Positions 15,978 to 25,220 of a DNA stretch of 64,000 nt are shown in pieces. A program made the position numbers and the translations under genes. Source of the stretch: Terriglobia bacterium (GTDB lineage: Bacteria; Acidobacteriota; Terriglobia; Bryobacterales; Bryobacteraceae); NCBI GenBank assembly GCA_021325235.1, contig JAJPHN010000010.1:54301-118300 (forward strand). The letters are read 5' to 3'. Each line of letters starts with the position of its first letter. Within the stretch, counting starts at the first letter, position 1. The notes beneath the pieces are model-generated. The model was not told the origin of the DNA and ran no database searches. It saw only the letters and a program-made list of their open reading frames with translations.

Positions 15978-18555
15978 CCTTCCGAGCGGCCTTCGGCTTT
16001 TCGCCATTCAGCCGCTCGAGCGCATCTTCCAGCCGTTGTCCACCCTGCAGCACCGGCGCGAAAATATCGCCCAGTTTCTCGAAGCGCTCCGGGCTGTTTT
16101 CCATCCGAAAATCGTGCGGCTCGAGTCCGCGCTTCACCTCTTTCCATTCAAGAGGTGTCGCAACGGGGGCGCCATCGTAAGCCCGCACCACATACGGTGC
16201 CGCGATCGTTTTCCCGGTGCCGATCTGCAGATAGTCAAAGTAGACCCGGCCTTTCTTGCGCTTCTCCACGCTCCTCGGCGTCGTGAACATATCCGGCGCG
16301 CGCTCGATCGCCAGATGCGAAAGCAGTTCCGCGAAGCTGCGCACCTGCTCGAACGTGTACACCGGCTCGAGCGGCACATAGATGTGCATGCCGTCTCCCC
16401 CAGTCGTCTTGGGGTAGCCGCGCAGCCCGACTTCGTTCAGCACTTCGCGCACCACCAGCATCGCGTCCACGATCTGATCGAACGAAGTCTCCACCGGATC
16501 GAGATCGAGCAGCATCCAGTCCGGATGTTCCAGGCTCTCGATACGGCTCATCCACGGGTTCTGATCTATGCAGCCGAGATTCACCAGATAGAGCAGGCTG
16601 GCCCGGTCCTGCGCCACCGGATAATGATTCAGCTTCTGCCCGCCGTGCTCAGAGATCGGCTCGCAGTGCATCCATTCCGGAAAATGCGTGCTGGCGTTTT
16701 TTTGGAAAAAATAGTCCGCGTGAATGCCGTTCGGATAACGCTTCATCGAAAGCGGCCGGTCATGCAGATGCGGCAGCAGAAACTCCGAGACGCGATCGTA
16801 AAACGCAAGCAGATCGCGCTTCTTCCAGCCATCTTTCGGAAAATAAACTTTATCGAGATTGCTGAATTTGAGCCGGTGGCCGTCGACCTCCACCGTCACC
16901 TCTTTCCCGCTCAGATTGAGCCGCTCACTTCCCTCCTCGGGCGCTTGCACTTGCGCTTCTTCCGCCGGTTCCGGCTCGGGTTCGCTCGCCGCTTCCTCCG
17001 GCTCTTCGCGCGTCACTTCGTCCGGCTTCTTATCCTCACGCAAGCCAACGAAAACTGGCGCGCGCAGCGAACCATCCTTGGTCCATTCGAGGAACTTGAC
17101 CTGGCACACCACCTCCGGCCGCACCCACGTCACGCCTTTAATGCGCGGCTTCGGTTCGAGCGGGCACGTCTTCGTAATCAGCGGCTCCATGCGCTCGTAG
17201 ATCGCCTTCATCAGCTTGTGGTCGAAGCCCGTTCCGACCTGCCCCGCGTGCCGCAGCTTCTTGCCTTCGTACACACCCAGCACCAGCGAACCGAAGTACT
17301 CGCGTTCGCCTTCGGTGAAGCCCGCGATCACAAACTCCTGCTCGTTCGAGACCTTCACCTTCTGCCAGTGCCGCGAGCGCGTGCCCTCATACGTACTGCG
17401 CCTATCCTTCGCCAGAATGCCTTCGAGACCCATTTCCCGCGCTGCTTCGAACATCTGCTCGCCGCCCGTCTCGAACGCTTCGGAAATTCGTATGTGCTCG
17501 TCCGGCACCACCAGCATGTTCAGCACTTTCCTGCGCTCTTCGAGCGGCGCGCCGCGCAGATCGTAGCCGTCGGCATAAAGAATGTCGAACAGAAACAGCG
17601 TCGCCGGAGTCGATTCGGCAAGCCCCGGTACAAGGCTCGCGTTGGCGTGGATACGCGGCTGAATATTCTGAAAACGCGCGCGGCCTTTTTCGTCCAACAC
17701 GCAGATTTCGCCGTCGAGCCAGGCCGTCTTGGCATGCACGTGCGCCGGCAGATCGGCCAGTTCGGGATACTGCTGCTCGCAGCGATTACCGCGCCGCGAA
17801 GAAATGCGCAGCTTGTTGTCCTTGAGGAAACAGAGCGCGCGAATTCCGTCCCACTTGATCTCGTAGAGCCAGTTCGAACCCGCCGGCGGTTTGTCCACCA
17901 GGCTCGCCAGCATGGGAGTAATCTCGGCGGGAGCAGCGGCCTTCCGCGCACCTTTGATCTCCGCCAGATTCAGCGCGCCAATCTCTTCCGCAATTTCGTC
18001 CTGGGTGCGTTTCGTTGCCACGCTCCACGAGAATTCGTTGATGTCGTAGCCCGGCACCGCATGCTCATCTTTTTTCTTGATGAGCAGCCACTCGTTGCCC
18101 TTCCCGGCGCGCTTCATGTGCACAATCGCAAACGCGCCCTTAAGCTTCTTGCCGTGCAGTTCGAATTTGAAGTCGCCGCGCTCGAGCTGTTTTTCGGCCG
18201 GCAGGTCGTCGAGCACATCGTAGGTGCCCACGTCCCACAACATGACGCTGCCGCCGCCGTAGTTGCCCTTCGGAATATTGCCTTCAAACGTGCCGTAATC
18301 GAGCGGATGATCTTCCACTTTCATGGCCAGCGCCTTGCGCGCCGGATCCAGGCTCGGGCCCTTCGGCACCGCCCAGCTCACCAGCACGCCGCCCACTTCG
18401 AGTCGAAAGTCATAGTGCAGGCGCGTTGCGTCATGCCGCTGCACACAGAAGAAACCGCCCGGCTTCGCGCGCTTCTCTTTCTCCGAAACCGGCTTCGGCG
18501 GCGGCTCCGGCGTCATCTTGAAGTTGCGTTTGCGAGCGTATTCTTTGAGCCCCAT
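15955..18555 (-). CDS. ligD: ATP-dependent DNA ligase D (phosphoesterase-ligase-polymerase)
   Basis: An 866-residue three-domain enzyme of bacterial non-homologous end joining. Order: 3'-phosphoesterase (about 28-165; R-H-D-A-T-R-L-H-Y-D-F-R-L), ATP-dependent ligase (about 215-510; adenylated Lys in E-I-K-W-D-G-I-R, then G-L-E-G-I-L-A-K), a Glu/Pro-rich linker, and the LigD primase-polymerase (about 560-850; L-L-D-L-D-P, T-T-G-G-D-G-M-H-I-Y). The C-terminus is basic (A-R-K-A-T-K-K-R-A-K). All catalytic blocks look intact. No Ku gene is in the window. It diverges from dnaG. Confidence 0.95.
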   Translation of the reverse strand: MGLKEYARKRNFKMTPEPPPKPVSEKEKRAKPGGFFCVQRHDATRLHYDFRLEVGGVLVSWAVPKGPSLDPARKALAMKVEDHPLDYGTFEGNIPKGNYGGGSVMLWDVGTYDVLDDLPAEKQLERGDFKFELHGKKLKGAFAIVHMKRAGKGNEWLLIKKKDEHAVPGYDINEFSWSVATKRTQDEIAEEIGALNLAEIKGARKAAAPAEITPMLASLVDKPPAGSNWLYEIKWDGIRALCFLKDNKLRISSRRGNRCEQQYPELADLPAHVHAKTAWLDGEICVLDEKGRARFQNIQPRIHANASLVPGLAESTPATLFLFDILYADGYDLRGAPLEERRKVLNMLVVPDEHIRISEAFETGGEQMFEAAREMGLEGILAKDRRSTYEGTRSRHWQKVKVSNEQEFVIAGFTEGEREYFGSLVLGVYEGKKLRHAGQVGTGFDHKLMKAIYERMEPLITKTCPLEPKPRIKGVTWVRPEVVCQVKFLEWTKDGSLRAPVFVGLREDKKPDEVTREEPEEAASEPEPEPAEEAQVQAPEEGSERLNLSGKEVTVEVDGHRLKFSNLDKVYFPKDGWKKRDLLAFYDRVSEFLLPHLHDRPLSMKRYPNGIHADYFFQKNASTHFPEWMHCEPISEHGGQKLNHYPVAQDRASLLYLVNLGCIDQNPWMSRIESLEHPDWMLLDLDPVETSFDQIVDAMLVVREVLNEVGLRGYPKTTGGDGMHIYVPLEPVYTFEQVRSFAELLSHLAIERAPDMFTTPRSVEKRKKGRVYFDYLQIGTGKTIAAPYVVRAYDGAPVATPLEWKEVKRGLEPHDFRMENSPERFEKLGDIFAPVLQGGQRLEDALERLNGEKPKAARKATKKRAK

Positions 18556-18645
18556 CGCCTTGCCGACATTATGTCAATTCAAGCTTTGGCGCGGCCACTT
18601 TTGATTGCTACTCTGAAGACACCTTCCCCGCCGGTTCTCGCGCTG

Positions 18646-20403
18646 ATGAATTTTGCCGAACAGCTCAAGAGTCAGGTCGACATCGTAGACGTGGTCGGCC
18701 AGTATGTTCGCCTGAAGCGGCAGGGCGCCGGACCGCGCTGGGTCGGCCTCTGTCCTTTTCATTCCGAAAAGACGCCCTCCTTTGGCGTTCACAGCGCGCA
18801 CCAGTTTTATAAGTGTTTCGGCTGCGATGCCGCGGGCGACGTCTTCAAATTTGTGCAGCAGATCGAGAGCCTGACCTTCCCCGAGGCGCTGCGTTTCCTC
18901 GCCGAACGCTACAACATTCCGATTCCCGAGCGTCAGCGCGATGAAGATCCGGAATCGCGCCGCGTGGCCGCATTGCTCGAAATTCACGAAGCCGCAGCGA
19001 GTATCTTTCAGGAGAATCTGCGTGCGAATGCAGGAGCCGAAGCGCGGCGCTATCTCGAAAGCCGCGGCGTCACGCCCGATGCAGCGCGTGAATTCCGCTT
19101 GGGACTTTCCGATTCCGGCGGCCAGCAGCTCGTGCAACGGCTGAAGCATTTCGGCGAGAACTTGCTGCTCGATTCGGGACTCGTTGCAAAACGCCAGGAC
19201 GCTCCTGGCCTCTACGATCGTTTTCGCGGCCGGCTGATGTTCCCGATCCACGACGCGTCCGGCAAAGTGATCGCCTTTGGCGGCCGCGCGCTGCGGCCCG
19301 ATGACAAGGTCAAGTACCTCAATTCGCCCGAGACGCGGCTCTATACAAAATCGGCGGTTCTCTACAACCTTCATCGCGCCAAAATCGCTGCGCGTAAGAA
19401 CGATCGCATGATTCTGGTGGAAGGCTACATGGACGCGATCGCGATCTACTCCGCTGGGGTGCAGGAAGTCGCCGCGATCTGCGGCACCGCGCTCGGCGGC
19501 AGCCAGATCCGCGCCATCAAGCGCGAGATTTCCTATCAGTCCGGCAAAGGCAATGTCATTCTGAACCTCGATTCCGACGCTGCCGGAGCAAAATCGACCG
19601 AAAAATACATTGCCACTTTGCTGAGCCACGGCCTGCGCGTGCGCGTGCTCGATATTCCCGGCGGGCTCGACCCGGACGAATACATTCAGGCGAACGGAGT
19701 GGCCGCCTATTCGAAACTTCTCGACGAAACGCAATCGTACTTCCACTGGCTGGTGGCGAGTGCCCGTAAGAAATTCGATACGCGCACCGCCGAAGGGCGT
19801 ATCGATGCGATGAAATTCGTGCTGCCTGCCGTGGAACAGGTGCAGGATCGCATCGAGCGCGCCGCGATCGCGACCGAAATTGCCGATCAGCTCGGGGTGG
19901 AGCGGGAACTCATCCATCGCGCTCTGAAGCCGGGCGCCGCCGCCATCCCGGCGAAGGCTCCCGATCCGGCTTCAGCCGCCCCGCCCAATGAAAAGCTGCT
20001 GATCGCGTGCGTGCTGGCAAGCCGCGATGCACGCGCCGTGATTCGCCACTACTTTGCGGAGTCAAACTTGCTTCAAACGCTCGAGCTGAAGACCATCGTG
20101 CAGGCCATCCTCGAACACGCGGAAGAACAGAGACTGCCCATCAGTGAAATTTCAGAAGCGCTCGACCCGCATTCACGCAAGATTCTCGAAGCGATTACCT
20201 TTTCCGAATCGGGCGTCAGCGAGGATCGCGCCGCCGAGCAGGCCCTCGACTGTTTGAAACTGCTCGAAGCCAAATCCCGGCAATCACAGCGCGAGGCATT
20301 AAAGAAACAGATTCGCCGTTTCGAACTGGAAGGCAATCTGGCCGAGGCGATGCGCCTCATCAGCGAACTGGATGGGCTCGCGCCGGGCTCCGCCAACCTT
20401 TGA
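18646..20403 (+). CDS. dnaG: DNA primase
   Basis: A 585-residue primase that makes RNA primers at the replication fork. The CHC2 zinc finger is C-P-F-H near residue 40 and C-F-G-C near 62. The TOPRIM part has I-L-V-E-G-Y-M-D-A-I near 260 and L-N-L-D-S-D-A-A-G near 307. A helical C-terminal domain for helicase contact ends the protein. I chose the ATG at 18646 because the family N-terminus (F-A-E-Q-L-K-S-Q-V-D-I-V-D-V-V) starts there. An in-frame ATG at 18571 is possible, and the much longer open frame back to 15784 is the antisense of ligD. rpoD follows, the classic macromolecular synthesis pairing. Confidence 0.96.
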   Translation: MNFAEQLKSQVDIVDVVGQYVRLKRQGAGPRWVGLCPFHSEKTPSFGVHSAHQFYKCFGCDAAGDVFKFVQQIESLTFPEALRFLAERYNIPIPERQRDEDPESRRVAALLEIHEAAASIFQENLRANAGAEARRYLESRGVTPDAAREFRLGLSDSGGQQLVQRLKHFGENLLLDSGLVAKRQDAPGLYDRFRGRLMFPIHDASGKVIAFGGRALRPDDKVKYLNSPETRLYTKSAVLYNLHRAKIAARKNDRMILVEGYMDAIAIYSAGVQEVAAICGTALGGSQIRAIKREISYQSGKGNVILNLDSDAAGAKSTEKYIATLLSHGLRVRVLDIPGGLDPDEYIQANGVAAYSKLLDETQSYFHWLVASARKKFDTRTAEGRIDAMKFVLPAVEQVQDRIERAAIATEIADQLGVERELIHRALKPGAAAIPAKAPDPASAAPPNEKLLIACVLASRDARAVIRHYFAESNLLQTLELKTIVQAILEHAEEQRLPISEISEALDPHSRKILEAITFSESGVSEDRAAEQALDCLKLLEAKSRQSQREALKKQIRRFELEGNLAEAMRLISELDGLAPGSANL

Positions 20404-20512
20404 ATCGTTGTAATATGAGGAGTCAAGGAATATCGCCGGGGCGCCTTGAACAACGGGCCGGATCTTCTCTAGCAGCGAATTTCGGGCCGGCTATCGCAGA
20501 TTCACACGAGCA

Positions 20513-22165
20513 GTGATGCAGGACAGGAACGACAAAGGCTTCGTGCTGTACGACGATCTGAGTGGATCGGTGCCCGAAGACCTGACCGCCGGCAACGATC
20601 TGAACGATCTCTTCGCCGATCTCGATCCCGGCGTCGAGCTGCTCGACGAGTCCAAGGATTTCGAGAAGCGCGAAGAGGATCTGGAAAGCCTTTCCGATCT
20701 CGATCTCACCCCCGGAGCGCTCGATAAGAGCAACGATTCGGTGCGTGTTTATCTGCGCGAGATGGGCATGGTTCCGCTGCTCACGCGAGAGGGCGAGATC
20801 GAGCTGGCCAAGCGCATCGAGCACGGCGAGAATTCGGTGCTGCGCGCGCTTTCCCGGTCGCGTCTGATCATTCAGACTATTCTCGACACCAGGAATGCGG
20901 TTGAGCGCGGGACGCTGCCCGTCGGCGAGGTATTACAAATCCCCGACGTCTCTGCGGAAGCTGCCGAGGAGGGAGCTCTCGAACACCTCGAACAGCAGTT
21001 CATCGAAAGCGTCTGCGAGATCGAGAAACTGCACCGCAAAGCACAGCAGACCGAAGCCAAACTGATCAGCACCTCGCGCAATCTGAAAGCCAGGCAGCAT
21101 CGCAAGCTGCGCTTCGAGTATGCGCGCCTCGTGATTCGTATTTCGCGGCATATACGCGCGCTGCCCTTCACGGTTCGTTATCGCCGCTCGCTCAGCGCGA
21201 CGCTCAAGCAGGTGGTGGATAAAATCAAGCCTCTCGAGCAGGAGATCGCGCGCGTTCAGCGCAAGCTCGAGCAGTTACCCGCAGGCGAATCGAGTTCGGC
21301 TCCTGCGCTGCGTAAAGAACTCAAAGGCTTGTCGGCGCAACTGCAGGCCATCGAAGACCGCTCGGGCAGTGCCGCCAGCGAGCTGCGCCGCACGCTGCAG
21401 ATTGTCGATCGCGGCGAAGCAGAAGCGGACGTGGCCAAGAAGCGGCTGATTGAAGCCAATCTGCGGCTGGTCGTTTCAGTCGCCAAGCGCTATACCAATC
21501 GCGGCATGCAGTTTCTCGATCTCATCCAGGAAGGAAACATCGGGCTGATGCGCGCGGTCGACAAATTCGATTACAAGCGCGGCTACAAGTTTTCAACCTA
21601 CGCGACCTGGTGGGTGCGGCAGGCCGTCACCCGCGCCATCGCCGATCAGGCGCGCACGATTCGCATTCCGGTGCACATGATCGAGACCATCAACAAGCTC
21701 GTTCGTCTGCAGCGCATCATGCTGCAGGAGCTGGGGCGCGAGGCGACCATCGAAGAGCTCGCCGTACGGATGGACCTTTCGCCCGGAAAAGTGCGGCGCG
21801 TGTTGCGCATCGCCCAGGAGCCGATCTCGCTGCAGACGCCGGTCGGCGAAGAGGAAGAATCCAATCTGGGCGATTTTCTGGTCGATAGCCGCATGGTTTC
21901 TCCTTCCGAAGCGGTCATTAATCTGAACCTGCGCGAGCAGACCGCGGAAGTTTTGAAGACGCTCAGCCCGCGCGAAGAGAAGATCGTCAAAATGCGCTTC
22001 GGCCTGCAGGACGGCAGCGAACACACACTCGAAGAAGTCGGCCAGAACTTCGCCGTCACCCGCGAACGCATCCGCCAGATCGAAGCCAAAGCACTGCGCA
22101 AACTTCGGCATCCGAGCCGCAGCCACCGCCTACGAAATTTTCTCGATAACGGCGCCCACGTTTAG
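20513..22165 (+). CDS. rpoD: RNA polymerase primary sigma factor (sigma-70)
   Basis: A 550-residue housekeeping sigma factor. Region 1.2 is visible ([11 protein letters not shown] near residue 78), followed by a non-conserved charged stretch. Region 2 is [10 protein letters not shown] near 320, then the -10-binding Y-A-T-W-W-V-R-Q-A. Region 3 comes next, and region 4 ends with the -35-binding [16 protein letters not shown]. The N-terminus lacks a long region 1.1. The start may be the GTG at 20513 or the ATG next to it at 20516. It lies 109 bases after dnaG. Confidence 0.95.
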   Translation: MMQDRNDKGFVLYDDLSGSVPEDLTAGNDLNDLFADLDPGVELLDESKDFEKREEDLESLSDLDLTPGALDKSNDSVRVYLREMGMVPLLTREGEIELAKRIEHGENSVLRALSRSRLIIQTILDTRNAVERGTLPVGEVLQIPDVSAEAAEEGALEHLEQQFIESVCEIEKLHRKAQQTEAKLISTSRNLKARQHRKLRFEYARLVIRISRHIRALPFTVRYRRSLSATLKQVVDKIKPLEQEIARVQRKLEQLPAGESSSAPALRKELKGLSAQLQAIEDRSGSAASELRRTLQIVDRGEAEADVAKKRLIEANLRLVVSVAKRYTNRGMQFLDLIQEGNIGLMRAVDKFDYKRGYKFSTYATWWVRQAVTRAIADQARTIRIPVHMIETINKLVRLQRIMLQELGREATIEELAVRMDLSPGKVRRVLRIAQEPISLQTPVGEEEESNLGDFLVDSRMVSPSEAVINLNLREQTAEVLKTLSPREEKIVKMRFGLQDGSEHTLEEVGQNFAVTRERIRQIEAKALRKLRHPSRSHRLRNFLDNGAHV

Positions 22166-22218
22166 CGCGTTCACGCAGACGTAAACGTATTGCGCTGCGC
22201 TATCTTGGTGTTTCGTTC

Positions 22219-22941
22219 ATGGCCGAAGCAGAAATCGCGATTCCGACCGCGCTTCATCCGGTCACCCCGCCGCGAAAGGTTCCCAAGCCGAAAAATGCTT
22301 CCGAACGGAAAGCACGCCTCGACCGCATCTTCGCCGAACTCGACCGGCTTTTTCCAGGTGCGACCTGTGCTCTGCATCACGAGAATGCCTGGCAGCTGCT
22401 GGTGGCCACGATTCTTTCTGCGCAATGCACCGATGAACGCGTCAACAAAGTAACGCCCGGTCTGTTCCGCAAATATCCGACCATCACCGATTTCGCCAAC
22501 GCGTCGCAGGATGAGCTGGCGAATGATATTCGATCAACCGGCTTCTTCAACAACAAAGCGCGCTCGGTGATTGGGGCCGCGCGCAAGATCCTGGCCGATT
22601 TCAAAGGCGAAGTGCCGCAGACGATGGAGGATCTGCTCACCGTTCCCGGTGCGGCTCGAAAGACGGCGAACGTCGTGCTCGGCACAACCTATGGTATTGC
22701 CTCCGGTGTTGTGGTCGACACCCATGTGCAACGCATCACGCGCCGGCTCGACCTCACAAGAAACGAAGATCCGGTCAAAATCGAAACCGACCTGATGAAG
22801 ATCATCCCGCGCGATCGCTGGATCTTGTTTTCGCACCAGGTGATTCATTTCGGCCGTCAGATTTGCATTGCCCGCAAACCGCGCTGCGGCTCGTGCCCGC
22901 TCGATTCGCTCTGCTACGCGGCGGATAAGAGCCTCAGTTAG
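22219..22941 (+). CDS. nth: Endonuclease III (DNA glycosylase/AP lyase)
   Basis: A 240-residue base-excision repair enzyme removing oxidised pyrimidines. The core begins L-L-V-A-T-I-L-S-A-Q-C-T-D near residue 57. The helix-hairpin-helix is L-L-T-V-P-G-A-A-R-K-T-A-N-V-V with the catalytic Lys, followed by V-V-D-T-H-V with the catalytic Asp. The [4Fe-4S] ligands form C-x6-C-x2-C-x5-C at the end. The hydrophilic N-terminal extension of about 35 residues is longer than in E. coli. Confidence 0.95.
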   Translation: MAEAEIAIPTALHPVTPPRKVPKPKNASERKARLDRIFAELDRLFPGATCALHHENAWQLLVATILSAQCTDERVNKVTPGLFRKYPTITDFANASQDELANDIRSTGFFNNKARSVIGAARKILADFKGEVPQTMEDLLTVPGAARKTANVVLGTTYGIASGVVVDTHVQRITRRLDLTRNEDPVKIETDLMKIIPRDRWILFSHQVIHFGRQICIARKPRCGSCPLDSLCYAADKSLS

Positions 22942-22953
22942 GAATTTCGCTCG

Positions 22954-23895
22954 TTGCCTCGTTACTATCTGGGAATCGACGGCGGTCAGTCGAGCACGAC
23001 AGCACTCGTTGCAAACGAGTCGGGTGCGGTGATCGGTATTGGCCGGAGCGGTCCGTGCAATCACGTCACCGGCGCGGAAGCTCGGGAGAAGTTTCGGCGC
23101 GTCATCGGCGAATGCATTGACCAGGCGACCCGAACGCTGGAGCACGGCGCACCCGAATTTGCCGCAGCCTGTCTCGGCTTCAGTGGAGGCGCCGAAGATA
23201 AGCTCGGCTATGCGCGCGAGCTCATCCGGACACCGCGCCTGAAAGTCACCAACGACGCCGAAATCGCCCTCATCGGGGCGCATGCGGGACAACCCGGCAT
23301 CATCATCATCGCGGGTACCGGCTCGATCGCTTTCGGCCGCAACGCCGAAGGACGAATGGCACGCGCGGGCGGCTGGGGTTACATCTACGGCGACGAAGGC
23401 GGCGCTTTCGATCTGGTGCGACAGGCTTTGCGCGCTTCGCTGCAGCTCGAAGAAGGCTGGGGAAGCGAAACGATTGTTCGTGAGAAGCTTCTCGCCGCAA
23501 CCGGGCAGCCGAGTGCCAACGCGCTGTTGCATCATTTTTATACGCAGCCGCGGCACGAGATCGCGAAGCTCGCATCGCTCGTAACGGAATGCGCGAAGGC
23601 AGGCGACTCCATCGCAGCGGGTATTTTGCGCGAGGCGGCGCGGCAGCTTGCCTCGTACGTCGGAGGCGTTCATCGCAATCTCTTCGCCGCCGCGGCGGCT
23701 GTTCCCGTCGCCTATATCGGCGGCGTCTTCCAGAGCGCGCCGCTGCGCATTACCTTCGCCGAGTACATTCGCACGCAAATCGGGACCGAGCCGGTTCGCC
23801 CACGACTCAGCCCCGCAGCCGGTGCGTTGCTGGAAGCTCTGCGCCTCGACGGCAACTTCGCGCAGCTTACCGGCATCCCTGACACTAAGACATGA
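22954..23895 (+). CDS. BadF/BadG-family ATPase, N-acetylglucosamine kinase-like
   Basis: A 313-residue ASKHA-fold kinase with a TTG start. The phosphate-1 loop is L-G-I-D-G-G-Q-S-S-T near residue 6. N-D-A-E-I-A-L near 94 carries the likely catalytic Asp, and I-I-A-G-T-G-S-I-A and G-G-W-G-Y-I-Y-G-D-E-G-G follow. These blocks match the BcrAD/BadFG group that contains eukaryotic-type N-acetylglucosamine kinase and bacterial sugar kinases. A role in amino-sugar (cell-wall) recycling is an inference. Its stop overlaps the ATG of the M20 peptidase gene. Confidence 0.8.
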   Translation: MPRYYLGIDGGQSSTTALVANESGAVIGIGRSGPCNHVTGAEAREKFRRVIGECIDQATRTLEHGAPEFAAACLGFSGGAEDKLGYARELIRTPRLKVTNDAEIALIGAHAGQPGIIIIAGTGSIAFGRNAEGRMARAGGWGYIYGDEGGAFDLVRQALRASLQLEEGWGSETIVREKLLAATGQPSANALLHHFYTQPRHEIAKLASLVTECAKAGDSIAAGILREAARQLASYVGGVHRNLFAAAAAVPVAYIGGVFQSAPLRITFAEYIRTQIGTEPVRPRLSPAAGALLEALRLDGNFAQLTGIPDTKT

Positions 23896-25220
23896 AACTC
23901 GCCTTCGCTCTTCTCGCCTCATTCGCACTCTGTGCCGTCGCTTTTGCAGCGGAACCCGACTGGCCGCGCGTCGAGCAGCACGCCACCGAACTGCTACAGC
24001 ACTACGTCCAGATCGCGAGCGTCAATCCGCCCGCGAATACTGCACAGGCCGCGGAGTTTCTGGCGCACGAATTTGCGGCGTACGGCCTCGAGGCAAAGCT
24101 CTTCAAACCAGATGCCAGCGGAAAAACGAATCTGCTCCTGCGCCTCCCCGGCCGCGACCGCACCAAGCGTCCGCTGCTGCTGCTGAATCACATGGATGTC
24201 GTGCCGGCCGATCCATCGCGCTGGAAGCAGGATCCGTTTTCAGCCTTGATCGAGGGCAACACCATGTGGGGCCGCGGCACCCTCGATATGAAGAGCACGG
24301 CGATCATGCAGCTCACCGCGCTCACGTTGCTGAAACAGCTTGGGATCGTGCCGCCGCGCGACATTCTGTTCCTGGCCGATTGCGATGAAGAGACCGGCGG
24401 CGCTCTCGGCGCCGGCTGGATGATTGCCAATCACTGGAGCGAGCTCAATCCCGAGTATGTCCTCGACGAGGGCGCGCCCGGTTCCCGCGATCTTTACACT
24501 TCGGGGAAACTCGTCTTCGGCATCTCGGTCGCAGATAAGCAGGTGCTCTGGCTGCGAGTGCGCGCGCAAGGCACATCCGGCCACGGCTCGCAGCCCATTC
24601 CGGACAACGCCAACGACATTCTGCTGAGCGCGATCGAACGCGCCAAAGCGTTTCCGCCTTCCAACAAGCCGGATGCTCTGGTCGCCAACATGCGCGCACA
24701 ACTCGGCGAATTCGCCTCGAACAAATTCATGAATGCCATTCAGCAGAACACGATGTCGCTTACCTCGCTGCGCAGCGGCGTTGGTAATCCGCCGAAATCC
24801 AATGTGATTCCCTCGATTGCCGAAGCAACACTCGATTGCCGTCTGCTGCCAGGCCAGAACGCGGAAGAGTTTCTCTCCGAAATCAAGGCGCGCATCAACG
24901 ATCCGCGCGTAACGGTTGAAGAGCTATCGTCGAAACCCGATGACCCGCAGCCCAGCCGCACCGACACACCGCTCTATCGCGCCCTTGTGAGTGCCATTGA
25001 AAGAGAGCAGCCGGGCGCCACTGTACTGCCCGTAATTGTGCCGTACGGAACCGACGGTCAGAAGTTCCGCATGAAAGGCGTGGCTGCGTACGGGCTGATT
25101 CCCATGGCCGTCGACGCTGCTACGCTCGCCACCATGCACAGCGACAGCGAACACATCCCGCTCGATCAGTTCCGCAAAGGGCTTCACATCTACTTCGATA
25201 TTTTGCGCTCGGAATCCTGA
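23892..25220 (+). CDS. Secreted M20-family metallopeptidase
   Basis: A 442-residue exported zinc carboxypeptidase or aminoacylase-type enzyme. The signal peptide M-K-L-A-F-A-L-L-A-S-F-A-L-C-A-V-A-F-A-A ends near residue 20. Metal-binding blocks: L-L-N-H-M-D-V-V near 97, G-R-G-T-L-D-M-K-S near 130, and D-C-D-E-E-T-G-G near 163, with the catalytic Glu pair. A dimerisation domain follows the G-H-G-S-Q-P motif near 235. Overlaps the kinase gene upstream (ATGA) and, tail to tail, the S9 peptidase by 31 bases. Confidence 0.9.
   Translation: MKLAFALLASFALCAVAFAAEPDWPRVEQHATELLQHYVQIASVNPPANTAQAAEFLAHEFAAYGLEAKLFKPDASGKTNLLLRLPGRDRTKRPLLLLNHMDVVPADPSRWKQDPFSALIEGNTMWGRGTLDMKSTAIMQLTALTLLKQLGIVPPRDILFLADCDEETGGALGAGWMIANHWSELNPEYVLDEGAPGSRDLYTSGKLVFGISVADKQVLWLRVRAQGTSGHGSQPIPDNANDILLSAIERAKAFPPSNKPDALVANMRAQLGEFASNKFMNAIQQNTMSLTSLRSGVGNPPKSNVIPSIAEATLDCRLLPGQNAEEFLSEIKARINDPRVTVEELSSKPDDPQPSRTDTPLYRALVSAIEREQPGATVLPVIVPYGTDGQKFRMKGVAAYGLIPMAVDAATLATMHSDSEHIPLDQFRKGLHIYFDILRSES

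Noticed and set aside
15784..18645. Very long plus-strand frame running from inside prmA into dnaG
   Set aside because: It is the complement of ligD; only the part from 18646 has DnaG homology.
18574..19917. 447-codon minus-strand frame
   Set aside because: Antisense shadow of dnaG; codon structure and homology favour dnaG.
22534..23928. 464-codon minus-strand frame
   Set aside because: Antisense to nth and the kinase gene; no recognisable motifs.
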